A model generated the notes under the pieces. That model was not told where the DNA came from and made no database searches. It saw nothing but the letters and a program-made list of their open reading frames with translations. 64,000 nt of DNA from assembly GCA_000336895.1 (NCBI GenBank), contig AOLX01000014.1:487256-551255 (forward strand). Reading direction: 5' to 3'. A program made the translations under genes and the position numbers. Every line of letters starts with the position of its first letter. Position 1 is the stretch's first letter. This stretch comes from Haloarcula argentinensis DSM 12282. Lineage in GTDB: Archaea > Halobacteriota > Halobacteria > Halobacteriales > Haloarculaceae. Below are positions 43,987 to 53,072 of the stretch, in pieces.

Positions 43987-45203
43987 CGGAGGCTGAACCC
44001 GAACTTCAGGTGGTGCTCAACTGTACTCGGACCGCAATTGTCACCGACGCTTCCCCCGAGCCTCTCCCGCTGGATGACACGCCCGACTGGGACCGCGTCG
44101 TTGAACTCGCCCGGTATCACGGCGTCGTGCAACTCCTCTATGAGGGGCTGGAGGTGATGGCACGCGAGAGCGGTGATGAGTTCACCGTGCCAGCGGACGT
44201 GTTGACACGACTTAGCAGCATCGTACAGGGAAAACGGATGCGAAATCTCGCGTTCACGACCGAGCTACAGGAGATACTAGAGCGCTTCGAGACACGCGGT
44301 GTACGCGTAATGCCGTTCAAGGGACCGGTGCTGTCTGCCGTTGCGTACGACGACGCAACAGCGCGTGAGTACAACGACCTGGATCTGCTTGTCCATCCGG
44401 AAGATATCCCCGCTGCTGCGGATATTCTGGAAGAGCGAGGATACGAGTGGCGCGGGGGCACGCCGCGGTTGGACGACGCCGCACTGTTGGGCGGTCCTGT
44501 GACGAAAGCAATCGTTCACGAGTACGAGATGCGAGGGCCGGAGTTCGACGTTGAGCTTCGCTGGCGGGTTGGCGACGCCGAGCGGCCGTTCTCAACATCC
44601 TTCGATGAACTCTGGGACCGCCGCGGCGCAGTGGCGGTCGGCGGCCAACCACTCCCGGCGCTTGCGCAGTCAGACCGGCTGCTCGTGTTGGCGTTTCACG
44701 GAACCAAGCACCGCTGGTATCTCCTGAAGTGGCTCTGTGACTTCGTTGCGGCGCTGGAGTCCGCAGATGCCGACTGGTCACACGTCCTTGCCCGGGCACG
44801 AGAAACTGGCGTCGAGCGGAATCTACTACTCGGGGCTGCGCTCGCCCGTGCCGCCTTCGGGTACGACCTCCCAGTGCCGATACTGGACCGCCTTCGCACG
44901 GACGGCCGCGTCTCCGAACTAGCCACTGACGTCATCGAGTCGCTGGCCACCGGGACGCGACAAGCGCCGACACGGCTCGAATCCGCGCGGTTCTACATAG
45001 CTGCCAGTGATTCGATGACTGCGCTGGTACCGTTCCTATTGCTGTATTCAGCATTTCACCCGAGCTATTCGGAGTATCAGTTTTGCCCGCTCCCTGGTCC
45101 ACTACACCCACTGTACTACGTTATCTGGCCGCTCCGTCTCTTCGTTGAAACGCCCCAGTGGCAACGCCAGCAGTCCGAGGAGCCACTCAACGAGGCGACC
45201 TGA
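43980..45203 (+). CDS. Nucleotidyltransferase family protein of the RiPP cluster
   Basis: This 407-residue protein is of the NTP_transf_5 type. It shows GVRVMPFKGPVLSAVAYDDATAREYNDLDLLVHPEDIPAAADIL near residues 105-148, with the D-L-D metal motif, and a helical C-terminal half. Homologues accompany the HprK-like kinase in paeninodin-type lasso clusters, where they may extend the phosphorylated C terminus with nucleotide or glycerol-phosphate-like groups. That role for this gene is inference. It overlaps the kinase gene by 7 bp. Confidence 0.82.
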   Translation: MLTEAEPELQVVLNCTRTAIVTDASPEPLPLDDTPDWDRVVELARYHGVVQLLYEGLEVMARESGDEFTVPADVLTRLSSIVQGKRMRNLAFTTELQEILERFETRGVRVMPFKGPVLSAVAYDDATAREYNDLDLLVHPEDIPAAADILEERGYEWRGGTPRLDDAALLGGPVTKAIVHEYEMRGPEFDVELRWRVGDAERPFSTSFDELWDRRGAVAVGGQPLPALAQSDRLLVLAFHGTKHRWYLLKWLCDFVAALESADADWSHVLARARETGVERNLLLGAALARAAFGYDLPVPILDRLRTDGRVSELATDVIESLATGTRQAPTRLESARFYIAASDSMTALVPFLLLYSAFHPSYSEYQFCPLPGPLHPLYYVIWPLRLFVETPQWQRQQSEEPLNEAT

Positions 45204-45280
45204 GCACCGAGTCGCTCGCTTCATTCTGGCGTGGATCTGCTGTATCTGGGAATTGACTTTCAGCGGTGTCCCACAGGGGC

Positions 45281-46873
45281 TCACTCCCGTGGCTGGATTG
45301 TGCCCTCACCCAGTCCTTTCCAGGCGACGCGATAGTCGAGGCGTGCGAGTGCAGCGCTGTCGTCCTTGATACCGTAGTCGGCCAGCCGGTCGGTCGCCGT
45401 CTCGTAGGCCATTCCAGATTCGATATCCTCGGCCAGTTCCTCCAGCACAGCGGGATCGACGAGCGTGCGGCCGACACGCTCGTGAGCCGGAAAGGCCACG
45501 TCTGCCAGCGCGTCCTCGCTGACACCGTACTCCACGGCGAGGTCAGCGAGCGAGATTACTTTGGCATCCGGCCGCAGTTCGTCGGGGATCTCCGCAGCGC
45601 TCTCACGCACGAGTCGCTCCTCGTAGGGTCGCAGAGCGTCTCGCACGTCTTTCACGCTGACCGTGCCGGAGTACGGGATTGCTCGATTGTCCGTCGCTTC
45701 GATCTCCTCGCCGACGCCGAGCGATTCGTCGACGGCGACCAGCATCTCGATGTCATCTAGCGCGTCAAGGCGGGCGAGTTTCTTTTCGACGTACTCCGGC
45801 GTCCAGAACCCCATAATCTCGAAGAAGACGCGGAAGGCGTCGTGGCTGCGTTCGCCCGAGTCCTCCACACCACGCCCAGTATCACGAACACCGGTGTCAG
45901 CGCCGGGCCGCCACTCGAAGGCGAAGTCCGGAATGACGACGTGTTCATCGGCCGGAAGCGGCTCCGGTTCGCGTATCAGGTCCCAGTCGAGGTCCAACGC
46001 GGCGAACCGACCGGCGAAGTCGGCTTCGACGCCGCTGTCGTAGCTGACCTCCGTTACGGGCTCGACGCCGGGCACGGAGACATCCGCGTCCGAGAGCGTG
46101 AGTTCCCGCTCGGTGCCCCGGTCGTCGATGGCCGCCGTCAGCTCCCACTCGCTCGCGGTCGCGACCGTCCGCAGGAGACGAGCGAAGCGGGTCCCGTACC
46201 GGCGCGTGTTCGAGAACAGCGCGTCCGGTCCTGTAACGACGACTTCTCGACCGTCCGCTGTCCGGCGAATCTCGTACATCAGCCGGAGGCGTTTGACGGC
46301 AGAGATGAGCGCCTTCGGGTCCGACGAGCGGACCCGCACTCCCGTCGCGTCGAACAACGCCGTCTGCGCCAGCGAGAGATTGTACTGGGTCCGCAGTTCG
46401 GCCGGTCCCCAGCGCGAGTCGACATCGGTGAGGATCTGCCGCGAGTCCCGGTCGGCGTACAGCGCGTCGGCCAGCGTCGCGGCGTCCGTGCCGAAGTGAT
46501 CGGCTGCCTCGGTGAGTGTTTGCTGGCGCTCGGCTTCGCTCACGACCCCGATGTCCGCAGCGACTTCGAACACCCGACGACGGGCGCGAACGGGGTCGAC
46601 CGGAGCTTGCGTCTCGAAGGTAGCCTCCCGTTCGACGAGTTTCGCCAGCCCGCGGACCAGCTTGAAATCGTCGGCCTCACGCTCTATGTCCGCGAGTGCT
46701 GCCTCCAGCGTCTCGCGGGATTCGCCGACGTGGCCCTGGTAGGTGCCGAGCACGCGGGCCGCAAGTCGCTCGGCGTCGGTGTCGGCGAACTGCAGGTGAT
46801 AGCCGCCGCCCGCCCGGGACACCCGCAGGAGGTCTTTCGTCAGCACACGCGTGTTTCTGCGACGGAGCGACAA
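45281..46873 (-). CDS. bax1: Bax1 nuclease (DUF790), XPB partner
   Basis: This 530-residue protein of the DUF790/Bax1 family begins VLTKDLLRVSRAGGGYHLQFAD. The C-terminal half holds a PD-(D/E)XK-like nuclease core, VVIPDFAFEW, then FRVFFEIMGFWTPEYVEKKL. Archaeal Bax1 binds the XPB helicase and cuts 3' of DNA bubbles like XPG, forming a minimal nucleotide-excision-repair machine. It lies directly downstream of the XPB gene (62 bp), as in many archaea. Confidence 0.92.
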   Translation of the reverse strand: MSLRRRNTRVLTKDLLRVSRAGGGYHLQFADTDAERLAARVLGTYQGHVGESRETLEAALADIEREADDFKLVRGLAKLVEREATFETQAPVDPVRARRRVFEVAADIGVVSEAERQQTLTEAADHFGTDAATLADALYADRDSRQILTDVDSRWGPAELRTQYNLSLAQTALFDATGVRVRSSDPKALISAVKRLRLMYEIRRTADGREVVVTGPDALFSNTRRYGTRFARLLRTVATASEWELTAAIDDRGTERELTLSDADVSVPGVEPVTEVSYDSGVEADFAGRFAALDLDWDLIREPEPLPADEHVVIPDFAFEWRPGADTGVRDTGRGVEDSGERSHDAFRVFFEIMGFWTPEYVEKKLARLDALDDIEMLVAVDESLGVGEEIEATDNRAIPYSGTVSVKDVRDALRPYEERLVRESAAEIPDELRPDAKVISLADLAVEYGVSEDALADVAFPAHERVGRTLVDPAVLEELAEDIESGMAYETATDRLADYGIKDDSAALARLDYRVAWKGLGEGTIQPRE

Positions 46874-46935
46874 AAAACAGGGCGTCGGGCAATCCCATCG
46901 GCAGGCTCAGGGACCGCCTCGACGCGCATCGGTCA

Positions 46936-48384
46936 CTATCTGCGTCGCCTAGCGACCCGCTCTTCCGCAGTCTCCTCGGTCACGAGTTCGTACAGCAGTG
47001 CCCGCCCGCCGTCGGCTTTCGGCCGTAGAATCCGGCCGAGTCGCTGGGTAAACTCCCGCTCTGAGCCACTTCCCGAGAGGACGACGGCGACGTTCGCGTC
47101 GGGCACGTCAACACCCTCATCGAGGACGTTCGCCGTCACGACCCGAGTGTACGTTCCGTCACGGAACTGCTCTAAGATTTCCCGGCGCTCGCTCGCCCCA
47201 GTCTCGTGCGTTATTGCCGGAATGAGAAATCGCTCTGAGAGGCGGTACACGAGGTCGGTGTGGGCAGTGAAGACGATGATGCGGTCCTCGCGGTGGCGGT
47301 CCAGAATCGTCGCCAACCGGTCGACCTTCCGCTGTGCGTTCATCATCACCTCCCGAGCTCGCTGTTTCGCCAGCAACGCCTCGCGAGCCGCCGGATCGTT
47401 GCCAGACCGCTTCACGAGTTCCTGATAATCGCTGCCCGACCGGAGCTGGATGTTGGATTGCTTGAGATAGTCGGTGAACGTCCCCTGATACTCCTCGTAA
47501 CGGTCCCGTTCGTCCGGCGTAAGTGAAACTTCGAGTCGCTTGATATCGTAGTCCGCGAGGTGTTCTCCCGCTAAGTCGTCAATGCTGACTCGCCGAGCGA
47601 GCGAGCCGACGAGGTCCTCGATGGCCTCGTGGGCTCCGTCCGGCCGCTCGAACGTCGCTGTCAGTCCAAGTCGAGCCGGCGCAGCGAGTAGCCGAGGGAT
47701 GTCCCGATACCCCTCCCCGCCAAGGTGGTGGACCTCGTCGAAGACGACGAACCCGAACCGGTCACCGAGTTCATCGGCCCGCAGGTACGCCGAATCATAC
47801 GTCGACACCGTGATATCCTCGACGCGCTGTTCGCCCCCGCCCATACGGCCGACGGGATGGTCGAACTCCTGCTGTAGCTCGCCTTGCCACTGCTCCAGCA
47901 GATCGATGGTCGGGACGACGACCAGCGTTGGCGTCCCCAGCGCGACCATCGCCGCGATGCCGACGACGGTCTTGCCACTCCCAGTCGGTAGTTCGAGACA
48001 GCCTCTGTCATCGGCCCCTCGCCAAGCGTCCAGTGCCGCCTGCTGGTACTCCCGGAGGTCGTACGCCGTCGAGAGCGACAGCGAGGGGAACGCACCGATG
48101 TGGTCCTCGTATGCAACCCCACGCTCATCGAGTTCGGCAATCAGTTCGGCGTACCGGTAGGCCGGCGCTCGCCCTGTCTGTGACCGCTGGTCGTACTCGA
48201 TGCCGGGCAGGTCCGACGGGGGGTCTCCCGTTACGCGGATGGTTCCCGACTCGTACGTCAACTCCAGCACACCCCGTGGTTCGCCAGTCCGGCCGATAAC
48301 GCTTTCGCGCGCCGCGTTGCCGAGTATGTCGCTGGTACTGCCAGCTTTACCGCAGCGGCCTGTCGTCGACGGGTGAAAGAACAC
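46936..48384 (-). CDS. xpb: XPB-type DNA repair helicase
   Basis: This superfamily 2 helicase has Walker A ELPTGSGKTVVGIA, DEVHH (motif II), the RED-like motif in GLTATFERPDG and C-terminal helicase motifs in VVTANVLDEGVDVPDANV and REFTQRLGRILRPK. A damage-recognition-like domain precedes motif I (AYDLREYQQAALDAW). With the ATG at 48384 it has 482 residues, but family members usually begin near LELTYESGTIRV, so GTG at 48270 (444 residues) is a serious alternative. It works with Bax1 in excision repair. Confidence 0.92.
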   Translation of the reverse strand: MFFHPSTTGRCGKAGSTSDILGNAARESVIGRTGEPRGVLELTYESGTIRVTGDPPSDLPGIEYDQRSQTGRAPAYRYAELIAELDERGVAYEDHIGAFPSLSLSTAYDLREYQQAALDAWRGADDRGCLELPTGSGKTVVGIAAMVALGTPTLVVVPTIDLLEQWQGELQQEFDHPVGRMGGGEQRVEDITVSTYDSAYLRADELGDRFGFVVFDEVHHLGGEGYRDIPRLLAAPARLGLTATFERPDGAHEAIEDLVGSLARRVSIDDLAGEHLADYDIKRLEVSLTPDERDRYEEYQGTFTDYLKQSNIQLRSGSDYQELVKRSGNDPAAREALLAKQRAREVMMNAQRKVDRLATILDRHREDRIIVFTAHTDLVYRLSERFLIPAITHETGASERREILEQFRDGTYTRVVTANVLDEGVDVPDANVAVVLSGSGSEREFTQRLGRILRPKADGGRALLYELVTEETAEERVARRRR

Positions 48385-48421
48385 TACGGTTTACGTCTAT
48401 TCGCTCCCTACCACTCCAACT

Positions 48422-49507
48422 ATGAGCGACACGCGTACGAGACTACCTGCCCTCCTGTTGTCGATCATGCTGACACTGGCTGTCGTGCCAGCCGGCGCGG
48501 CTGGAACCCAGACAGGACAGGAGACGCTGACCGTCGATAAATCTGGGAGTGCTGATTATCGGTCGATACAGGCCGCCGTGAATGCCGCCGACAGCGGTGA
48601 CACTGTCGAAGTTCAGCCGGGTACCTACTACGAAGAGGTCAGTGTCAACGAGAGCATCACTCTCGTTGCACCCGACCGGGCGATACTGGACGGGTCGCGG
48701 TTCGTCAATGGGACCGGCATCACGGTGGCCGGCACCGCCGAACCGAACGTCACCGGATTCACCGTACGAAACTACCGCTTTGGCGTCGCCGCTAACGGAA
48801 CCAGCGGTGATTGGACGGTCAGTGACACGACTGTTATCGCTGCTGATGTCGGCGTTTATGCACCAAACACGACCGGGAACTGGACTATAGAAGACGCCGC
48901 CGTCGCCAGCACAGCCTACAGCGGCGTGTTCGCCCGCGGCACCAGCGGCGACTGGATGATTCGCAACACCCGCTTTGTCGAAGTTGGCGGTGACGGCGTC
49001 GACGTCCGCAAGTCCTCTGGCGACTGGACGGTCGCCGCGGTCGTCGTCGACCAGTCCGGTGCGGACGGCGTCGACGCCTCTGGGACAACTGGTGACTGGT
49101 CGGTCCAGAACACGGAGGTCCGCCGAAGCGATGCAGGCGTCAAAGCTATCAACAGCGATGGTGACTGGGCGGTGACTGACCTGACGGTCAGCCGAAGCGA
49201 CATCGGTCTCGTAACCGCCTTTTCCGGCGGCGCATGGACACTCGAAGATTCCACTCTCGAAACTCGCGATATCGGGGTCTTCACCGCACGAACGACCGGT
49301 GCGTGGACCATCCAGAACACGACCATCGAGAGCCAGCAGCAGGGAATCCACGCCGTCAACACCAATGCATCGTGGACCATCTTTGAGTCGACTATCTCTG
49401 TGACCGCCCAAAGGGATGCTATTGGTGTCGACGCTCGGTCTGCGACCGAGGGCTGGTCACTTACCGATGTCACCATCGAAAGCCCCGGTATCGAAGTTGC
49501 CGAATGA
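48422..49507 (+). CDS. Secreted right-handed beta-helix protein (NosD-like)
   Basis: This 361-residue exported protein has an N-terminal signal peptide (residues about 8-27). A NosD/pectate-lyase-type opening (ADYRSIQAAVNAADSGDTVEVQPGTYYEEV) is followed by about nine to ten near-identical beta-helix coils of 23-24 residues between residues about 128 and 350. Each coil begins G-[DNA]-W-[TSAM]-[VIL], for example GDWTVSDTTV and GAWTIQNTTI. It is predicted to be a parallel beta-helix on the cell surface; no catalytic residues are clear, so binding or adhesion is as likely as hydrolysis. It is divergent from XPB. Confidence 0.82.
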   Translation: MSDTRTRLPALLLSIMLTLAVVPAGAAGTQTGQETLTVDKSGSADYRSIQAAVNAADSGDTVEVQPGTYYEEVSVNESITLVAPDRAILDGSRFVNGTGITVAGTAEPNVTGFTVRNYRFGVAANGTSGDWTVSDTTVIAADVGVYAPNTTGNWTIEDAAVASTAYSGVFARGTSGDWMIRNTRFVEVGGDGVDVRKSSGDWTVAAVVVDQSGADGVDASGTTGDWSVQNTEVRRSDAGVKAINSDGDWAVTDLTVSRSDIGLVTAFSGGAWTLEDSTLETRDIGVFTARTTGAWTIQNTTIESQQQGIHAVNTNASWTIFESTISVTAQRDAIGVDARSATEGWSLTDVTIESPGIEVAE

Positions 49508-49570
49508 AGGAACCACGCCAGCGGTGTCTCCCCGTTACGGGCTGCCACTCTCGTCACCAAAGCGAAGCCC

Positions 49571-49580
49571 TTAATTAAAA
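49571..49580 (+). promoter_or_regulatory. TATA box of tRNA-Pro
   Basis: TTAATTAAAA is centred about 27 bp before the mature tRNA 5' end, the expected archaeal TATA spacing. Confidence 0.55.
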
Positions 49581-49601
49581 CACCCTCCTCTCCCAGAGTG
49601 C

Positions 49602-49672
49602 GGGACCGTGGGGTAGCGGTATCCTCGGCGCATGGGGTGCGTCGGACCTGAGTTCGAATCTCGGCGGTCCCA
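49602..49672 (+). tRNA. tRNA-Pro (anticodon GGG)
   Basis: The cloverleaf can be drawn by hand. The 7-bp acceptor GGGACCG/CGGTCCC is followed by a D arm with loop TAGCGGTA. The anticodon stem GGCGC/GCGTC holds loop ATGGGGT (anticodon GGG), and the T arm CTGAG/CTCGG holds loop TTCGAAT. The discriminator base is A. CCA is not encoded and there is no intron. The gene lies alone between the beta-helix gene and the sugar-acid dehydratase gene. Confidence 0.93.
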
Positions 49673-49814
49673 CTTCAACTTATAGAGAACAGGTAGTTCG
49701 AATATCTCGGTAGCGATTACGAACCGAAGGCAGGCGGCAGTGACCGCGTAGCGTGGTCACAGAGTGAAACCGATTTCCTCTACACTTTTGTAACGCCGAT
49801 AGCAAGCGAGGGGT

Positions 49815-51065
49815 ATGGGAAAGGCAAACGACGTAGACTATGCTGACCTGCACGACCCGAACGCAGAGTACACGATGCGGGAGCTCTCTGCGGAGACAAT
49901 GGGCGTTACCGCCAAGCGCGGTGGTGGCCGCGACGTGGAGATCACCGACGTTCAGACGACGATGGTCGACGGGAACTTCCCGTGGACGCTCGTTCGAATC
50001 TACACCGATGCAGGCATCGTCGGTACGGGCGAGGCCTACTGGGGCGCGGGCGTCCCGGAACTCATCGAACGGATGAAGCCGTTCGTCGTCGGCGAGAACC
50101 CACTGGACATCGACCGACTCTACGAGCACCTCATCCAGAAGATGAGTGGCGAAGGGAGCGTCGAGGGTGTCACGGTGACGGCTATCGCTGGCATCGAAGT
50201 CGCACTGCACGACCTTGCGGGCAAGATCCTCGAAGTGCCGGCCTACCAGCTTCTCGGTGGGAAGTACCGCGACGAGATGCGCGTGTACTGTGACTGCCAC
50301 ACCGAGGAAGAGGCCGACGCCGACGCCTGTGCCGAGGAGGCCCGCCGCGTCGTCGACGAACTGGGTTACGACGCCCTGAAGTTCGACCTCGACGTGCCGA
50401 GCGGCCTCGAAAAGGACCGTGCGAACCGACACCTCCGTCCGGGCGAGATCCGTCACAAGGCCGAGATCGTCGAGAAGGTCACAGAGGAGGTCAAAGACGA
50501 GGCCGACGTGGCATTCGACTGTCACTGGACGTTCTCGGGCAGCTCCGGCAAGCGCCTCGCGGACGCCATCGAGGAGTACGACGTCTGGTGGCTCGAAGAC
50601 CCCGTCCCGCCGGAGAACCTCGAAGTGCAGGAGGAGGTCACCAAGTCCACAACCACGCCGATCACCGTGGGCGAGAACCGCTATCGTGTCACCGAGGAGC
50701 GGCGGCTCATCGAGAATCAGGCCGTCGACATGATTGCGCCGGATATGCCGAAAGTCGGTGGGATGCGCGAGACGCGCAAGGTCGCCGACGTGGCGAACCA
50801 GTACTACATTCCGGTCGCGATGCATAACGTCTCCTCGCCGGTTGCGACGATGGCGAGTGCCCACGTCGGGGCGTCTGTTCCGAACTCACTGGCCGTCGAG
50901 TACCACTCCTACGAACTCGGCTGGTGGGACGATCTGGTCGAGGAGACCGTCATCGAGGACGGCTACATCGAGATTCCGGAAGAACCGGGCCTCGGGCTGA
51001 CGCTCGATCTCGACGCTGTCGAAGAGCACGTCGTCGAGGGCGATACCGTCTTCGACGAAGCGTAA
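49815..51065 (+). CDS. Enolase-superfamily sugar-acid dehydratase (gluconate/xylonate type)
   Basis: This 416-residue enolase-superfamily protein of the mandelate-racemase branch has a capping domain (VDGNFPWTLVRIYTDAGIVGTGEAYWG), catalytic Lys in YDALKFDLD, metal ligands in VAFDCHWTFSG, WWLEDPVPPEN and TVGENRY, and the C-terminal His in AMHNVSSP. In haloarchaea such enzymes dehydrate D-gluconate (semi-phosphorylated Entner-Doudoroff pathway) or D-xylonate. The long N-terminal stretch (MGKANDVDYADLHDPNAEYTM) is typical of that haloarchaeal group. Which acid is used cannot be decided here. Confidence 0.88.
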   Translation: MGKANDVDYADLHDPNAEYTMRELSAETMGVTAKRGGGRDVEITDVQTTMVDGNFPWTLVRIYTDAGIVGTGEAYWGAGVPELIERMKPFVVGENPLDIDRLYEHLIQKMSGEGSVEGVTVTAIAGIEVALHDLAGKILEVPAYQLLGGKYRDEMRVYCDCHTEEEADADACAEEARRVVDELGYDALKFDLDVPSGLEKDRANRHLRPGEIRHKAEIVEKVTEEVKDEADVAFDCHWTFSGSSGKRLADAIEEYDVWWLEDPVPPENLEVQEEVTKSTTTPITVGENRYRVTEERRLIENQAVDMIAPDMPKVGGMRETRKVADVANQYYIPVAMHNVSSPVATMASAHVGASVPNSLAVEYHSYELGWWDDLVEETVIEDGYIEIPEEPGLGLTLDLDAVEEHVVEGDTVFDEA

Positions 51066-51146
51066 GGTTCGGCCCCCATCGTTGGTGTTGACTGGGGCGG
51101 CACCGGGTGACGTGGTGGTCACCCGATACCACTCACGGCGGCACAG

Positions 51147-53018
51147 TTACGCCGTCTCGAACTCGACGCCGGTGATCTCGAAGCGAGCACCACCGGCGTC
51201 GCTTTCTCCGACCGTTATCGACCAGCCGTGGGTATCGACGATTTGATCGACGATTCGGAGGCCGAACCCGGGACCCGAAGCCAGCGAGTGGCCGCCATCG
51301 AACACGTCCTCTCGCTCGTCGGCCGGAATCCCGACGCCGTCGTCCGCGATGTAAAAGCCGTCGTTCAGTTCACCGACGGTTACCGTCAGGCCGACGGCTG
51401 CTCCCTGCGACTGTGAGACCGAGGGTGTCGTACGCTGCTCGCCGGTGCCTTCCTGTCTCTCGGTGTGTGGCGTCTGTCCGTGTTCTACGCTGTTGCGGAT
51501 CAGGTTCTCGAACAGCTGCCGGAGTCGGCTGGGGTCCGCGCGGACTACGGCTGAGGTCTGTAGCTCCAGTGTCGCGTCGCCGGTCTCGACGGTGTGCCAG
51601 CACTGCTCGACGACGGTCTGGAGCGGCACCGGCTCGCTGTCGAGTGCGGCCTCGCCGTTCCGGGCCAGCGTCAGGAGGTCCTCGATGAGCTGTCCGATAC
51701 GGTCGTGGGCTCGCTTGACTGCGTCGAGATGCTCGCTGTCGTGTTCCATCTGTGCGAGTTCTAGCTGGCCCCGGGCAACGTCAAGCGGGTTCCGGAGGTC
51801 GTGGCTGACGACGCTGGCGAACTCGTCGAGGCGCTCGTTTTGTTGTTCAAGAGCCTGTTGATGGCTGTCGCGGGTAGAAATCTCCCGTCCGATACCGGCT
51901 ACACCGAGCGTCGAGCCGTCAGCAGCTGTTATCCGGCCGCCGGTGAATTCGTACGGGACTGTCGTTCCGTCGGCAGTCAGCAGATCGGCTTCGAACGATG
52001 TCTCCCCGGTCTCAAAAGCCGACTCGATACTTTGGCGAACGCTTTCACGATCGGATGTGGCGAAGAGGGCTGCCAGAGTCATCGATGCGAGATCAGCGTC
52101 TTCGTGTCCGGTGTCTGCCGCCAGTGCATCATTCCAACGAATCAGATCGCCGTTCTCGTCGAGTTCATAGAACAGATCTGGCATTGCATCGACCGGCGTG
52201 TCGGGGCTATCCAGTTCCGTAGCGCGTTCGGATTCGCGTCGCTTCCGCTCGGTGATGTCACGCGAGGCCCCGACGATTCTGGTGACTGTGCCATCCTCAA
52301 CAATGGGTTGCGCCTCGGCCCGCACCCAGCGCTGTTCGCCATCCGGTTTGGTGATCCGGAATTCGAGGTCGGCAGGGTCGCCGGCTGAAACGTGCTGCAT
52401 CGCCTGTATGACCCTGTCCTGATCCGTGTGGTGAATCGCTGTCATGAACTCCGCGGGGTTCGCCTGCAAGGAATCCACGGAGCGGCCGTAGATCGTTTCG
52501 TATGCCGGATTGACGAACTGTATCTCGGACCAGTCCCCAGAGAACACCCATAACAGTTCGTTCGACTGTTCTGCCAGTTCTGTGAGTCGCCGTCTGGTCT
52601 GGCTAGCGATCGCTGTCGATTGGTGATGTTCGACGAGCAACCGAATCCGATTGGCGAGGAGGTGGCTACGGTCGACAGCTGCGTCTCTTCTGAAAACGTC
52701 GGTGACCCCGTTCGAGAGTGCGTCGCTGGCGACGGATTCCGACTCGGTCAGCAACAGTACTGGAACAGTGCTGTCCCGCTCGCGGACCGTGTCAGCGAAC
52801 GCACGACCGGACCGGTCCGGGAGGTCGTCCGCGACAACGATGCCATCGATAGCGTCGTCTTCGAGATGTTCCAGCGCACTGTCAGCCCGGTCAGTCGTAG
52901 TCAGTGTAAGCGAATCCGGTCCACGTCTGTCCGGGAACTCTGCGGTCTTGTCGAGTAGTGGGGCCTCATCTACCTGCAACACGTGTATTGAGTCCGCAAT
53001 CGCATACGTGTCAGACAT
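51147..53018 (-). CDS. PAS-domain sensor histidine kinase
   Basis: This 623-residue cytoplasmic kinase has an N-terminal receiver-like domain (residues about 10-125, with VVADDLPDRSG in place of a canonical phospho-Asp strand). PAS domain 1 (about 145-265) ends in IVGASRDITERKRRE and PAS domain 2 spans about 280-395. HisKA follows with phosphoacceptor FASVVSHDLRNPLDVA, then HATPase motifs ENLIRNSVEHG, DDGVGIPADERE and GPGFGLRIVDQIV. No transmembrane segment is present, so it senses a cytoplasmic signal. ATG at 53018 is preferred; ATG 24 bases further upstream is the alternative. Confidence 0.88.
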   Translation of the reverse strand: MSDTYAIADSIHVLQVDEAPLLDKTAEFPDRRGPDSLTLTTTDRADSALEHLEDDAIDGIVVADDLPDRSGRAFADTVRERDSTVPVLLLTESESVASDALSNGVTDVFRRDAAVDRSHLLANRIRLLVEHHQSTAIASQTRRRLTELAEQSNELLWVFSGDWSEIQFVNPAYETIYGRSVDSLQANPAEFMTAIHHTDQDRVIQAMQHVSAGDPADLEFRITKPDGEQRWVRAEAQPIVEDGTVTRIVGASRDITERKRRESERATELDSPDTPVDAMPDLFYELDENGDLIRWNDALAADTGHEDADLASMTLAALFATSDRESVRQSIESAFETGETSFEADLLTADGTTVPYEFTGGRITAADGSTLGVAGIGREISTRDSHQQALEQQNERLDEFASVVSHDLRNPLDVARGQLELAQMEHDSEHLDAVKRAHDRIGQLIEDLLTLARNGEAALDSEPVPLQTVVEQCWHTVETGDATLELQTSAVVRADPSRLRQLFENLIRNSVEHGQTPHTERQEGTGEQRTTPSVSQSQGAAVGLTVTVGELNDGFYIADDGVGIPADEREDVFDGGHSLASGPGFGLRIVDQIVDTHGWSITVGESDAGGARFEITGVEFETA

Positions 53019-53072
53019 ATTGTGTAAATAGAACTGCATCACCCCTCTTGAAGTTACGCCTGCAATGACGGA

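Noticed and set aside
39976-45203. Search for an asparagine-synthetase-like lasso cyclase or a radical SAM enzyme in the RiPP cluster
   Set aside because: No frame in the cluster or its flanks shows the glutamine-amidotransferase or PP-loop synthetase motifs of a lasso cyclase, or a radical SAM CxxxCxxC; the PP-loop proteins at 17763 and 34797 belong to other families.
45842-47425. A 527-codon open frame on the + strand opposite bax1 and xpb
   Set aside because: It is antisense to two genes with intact catalytic motifs, and its composition is unlike haloarchaeal proteins.
48386-48395. GGTTTACGT near the xpb start, resembling half of the Liv operator
   Set aside because: Only one half site is present with no inverted partner; a 7-9-bp match is expected by chance in 64 kb.
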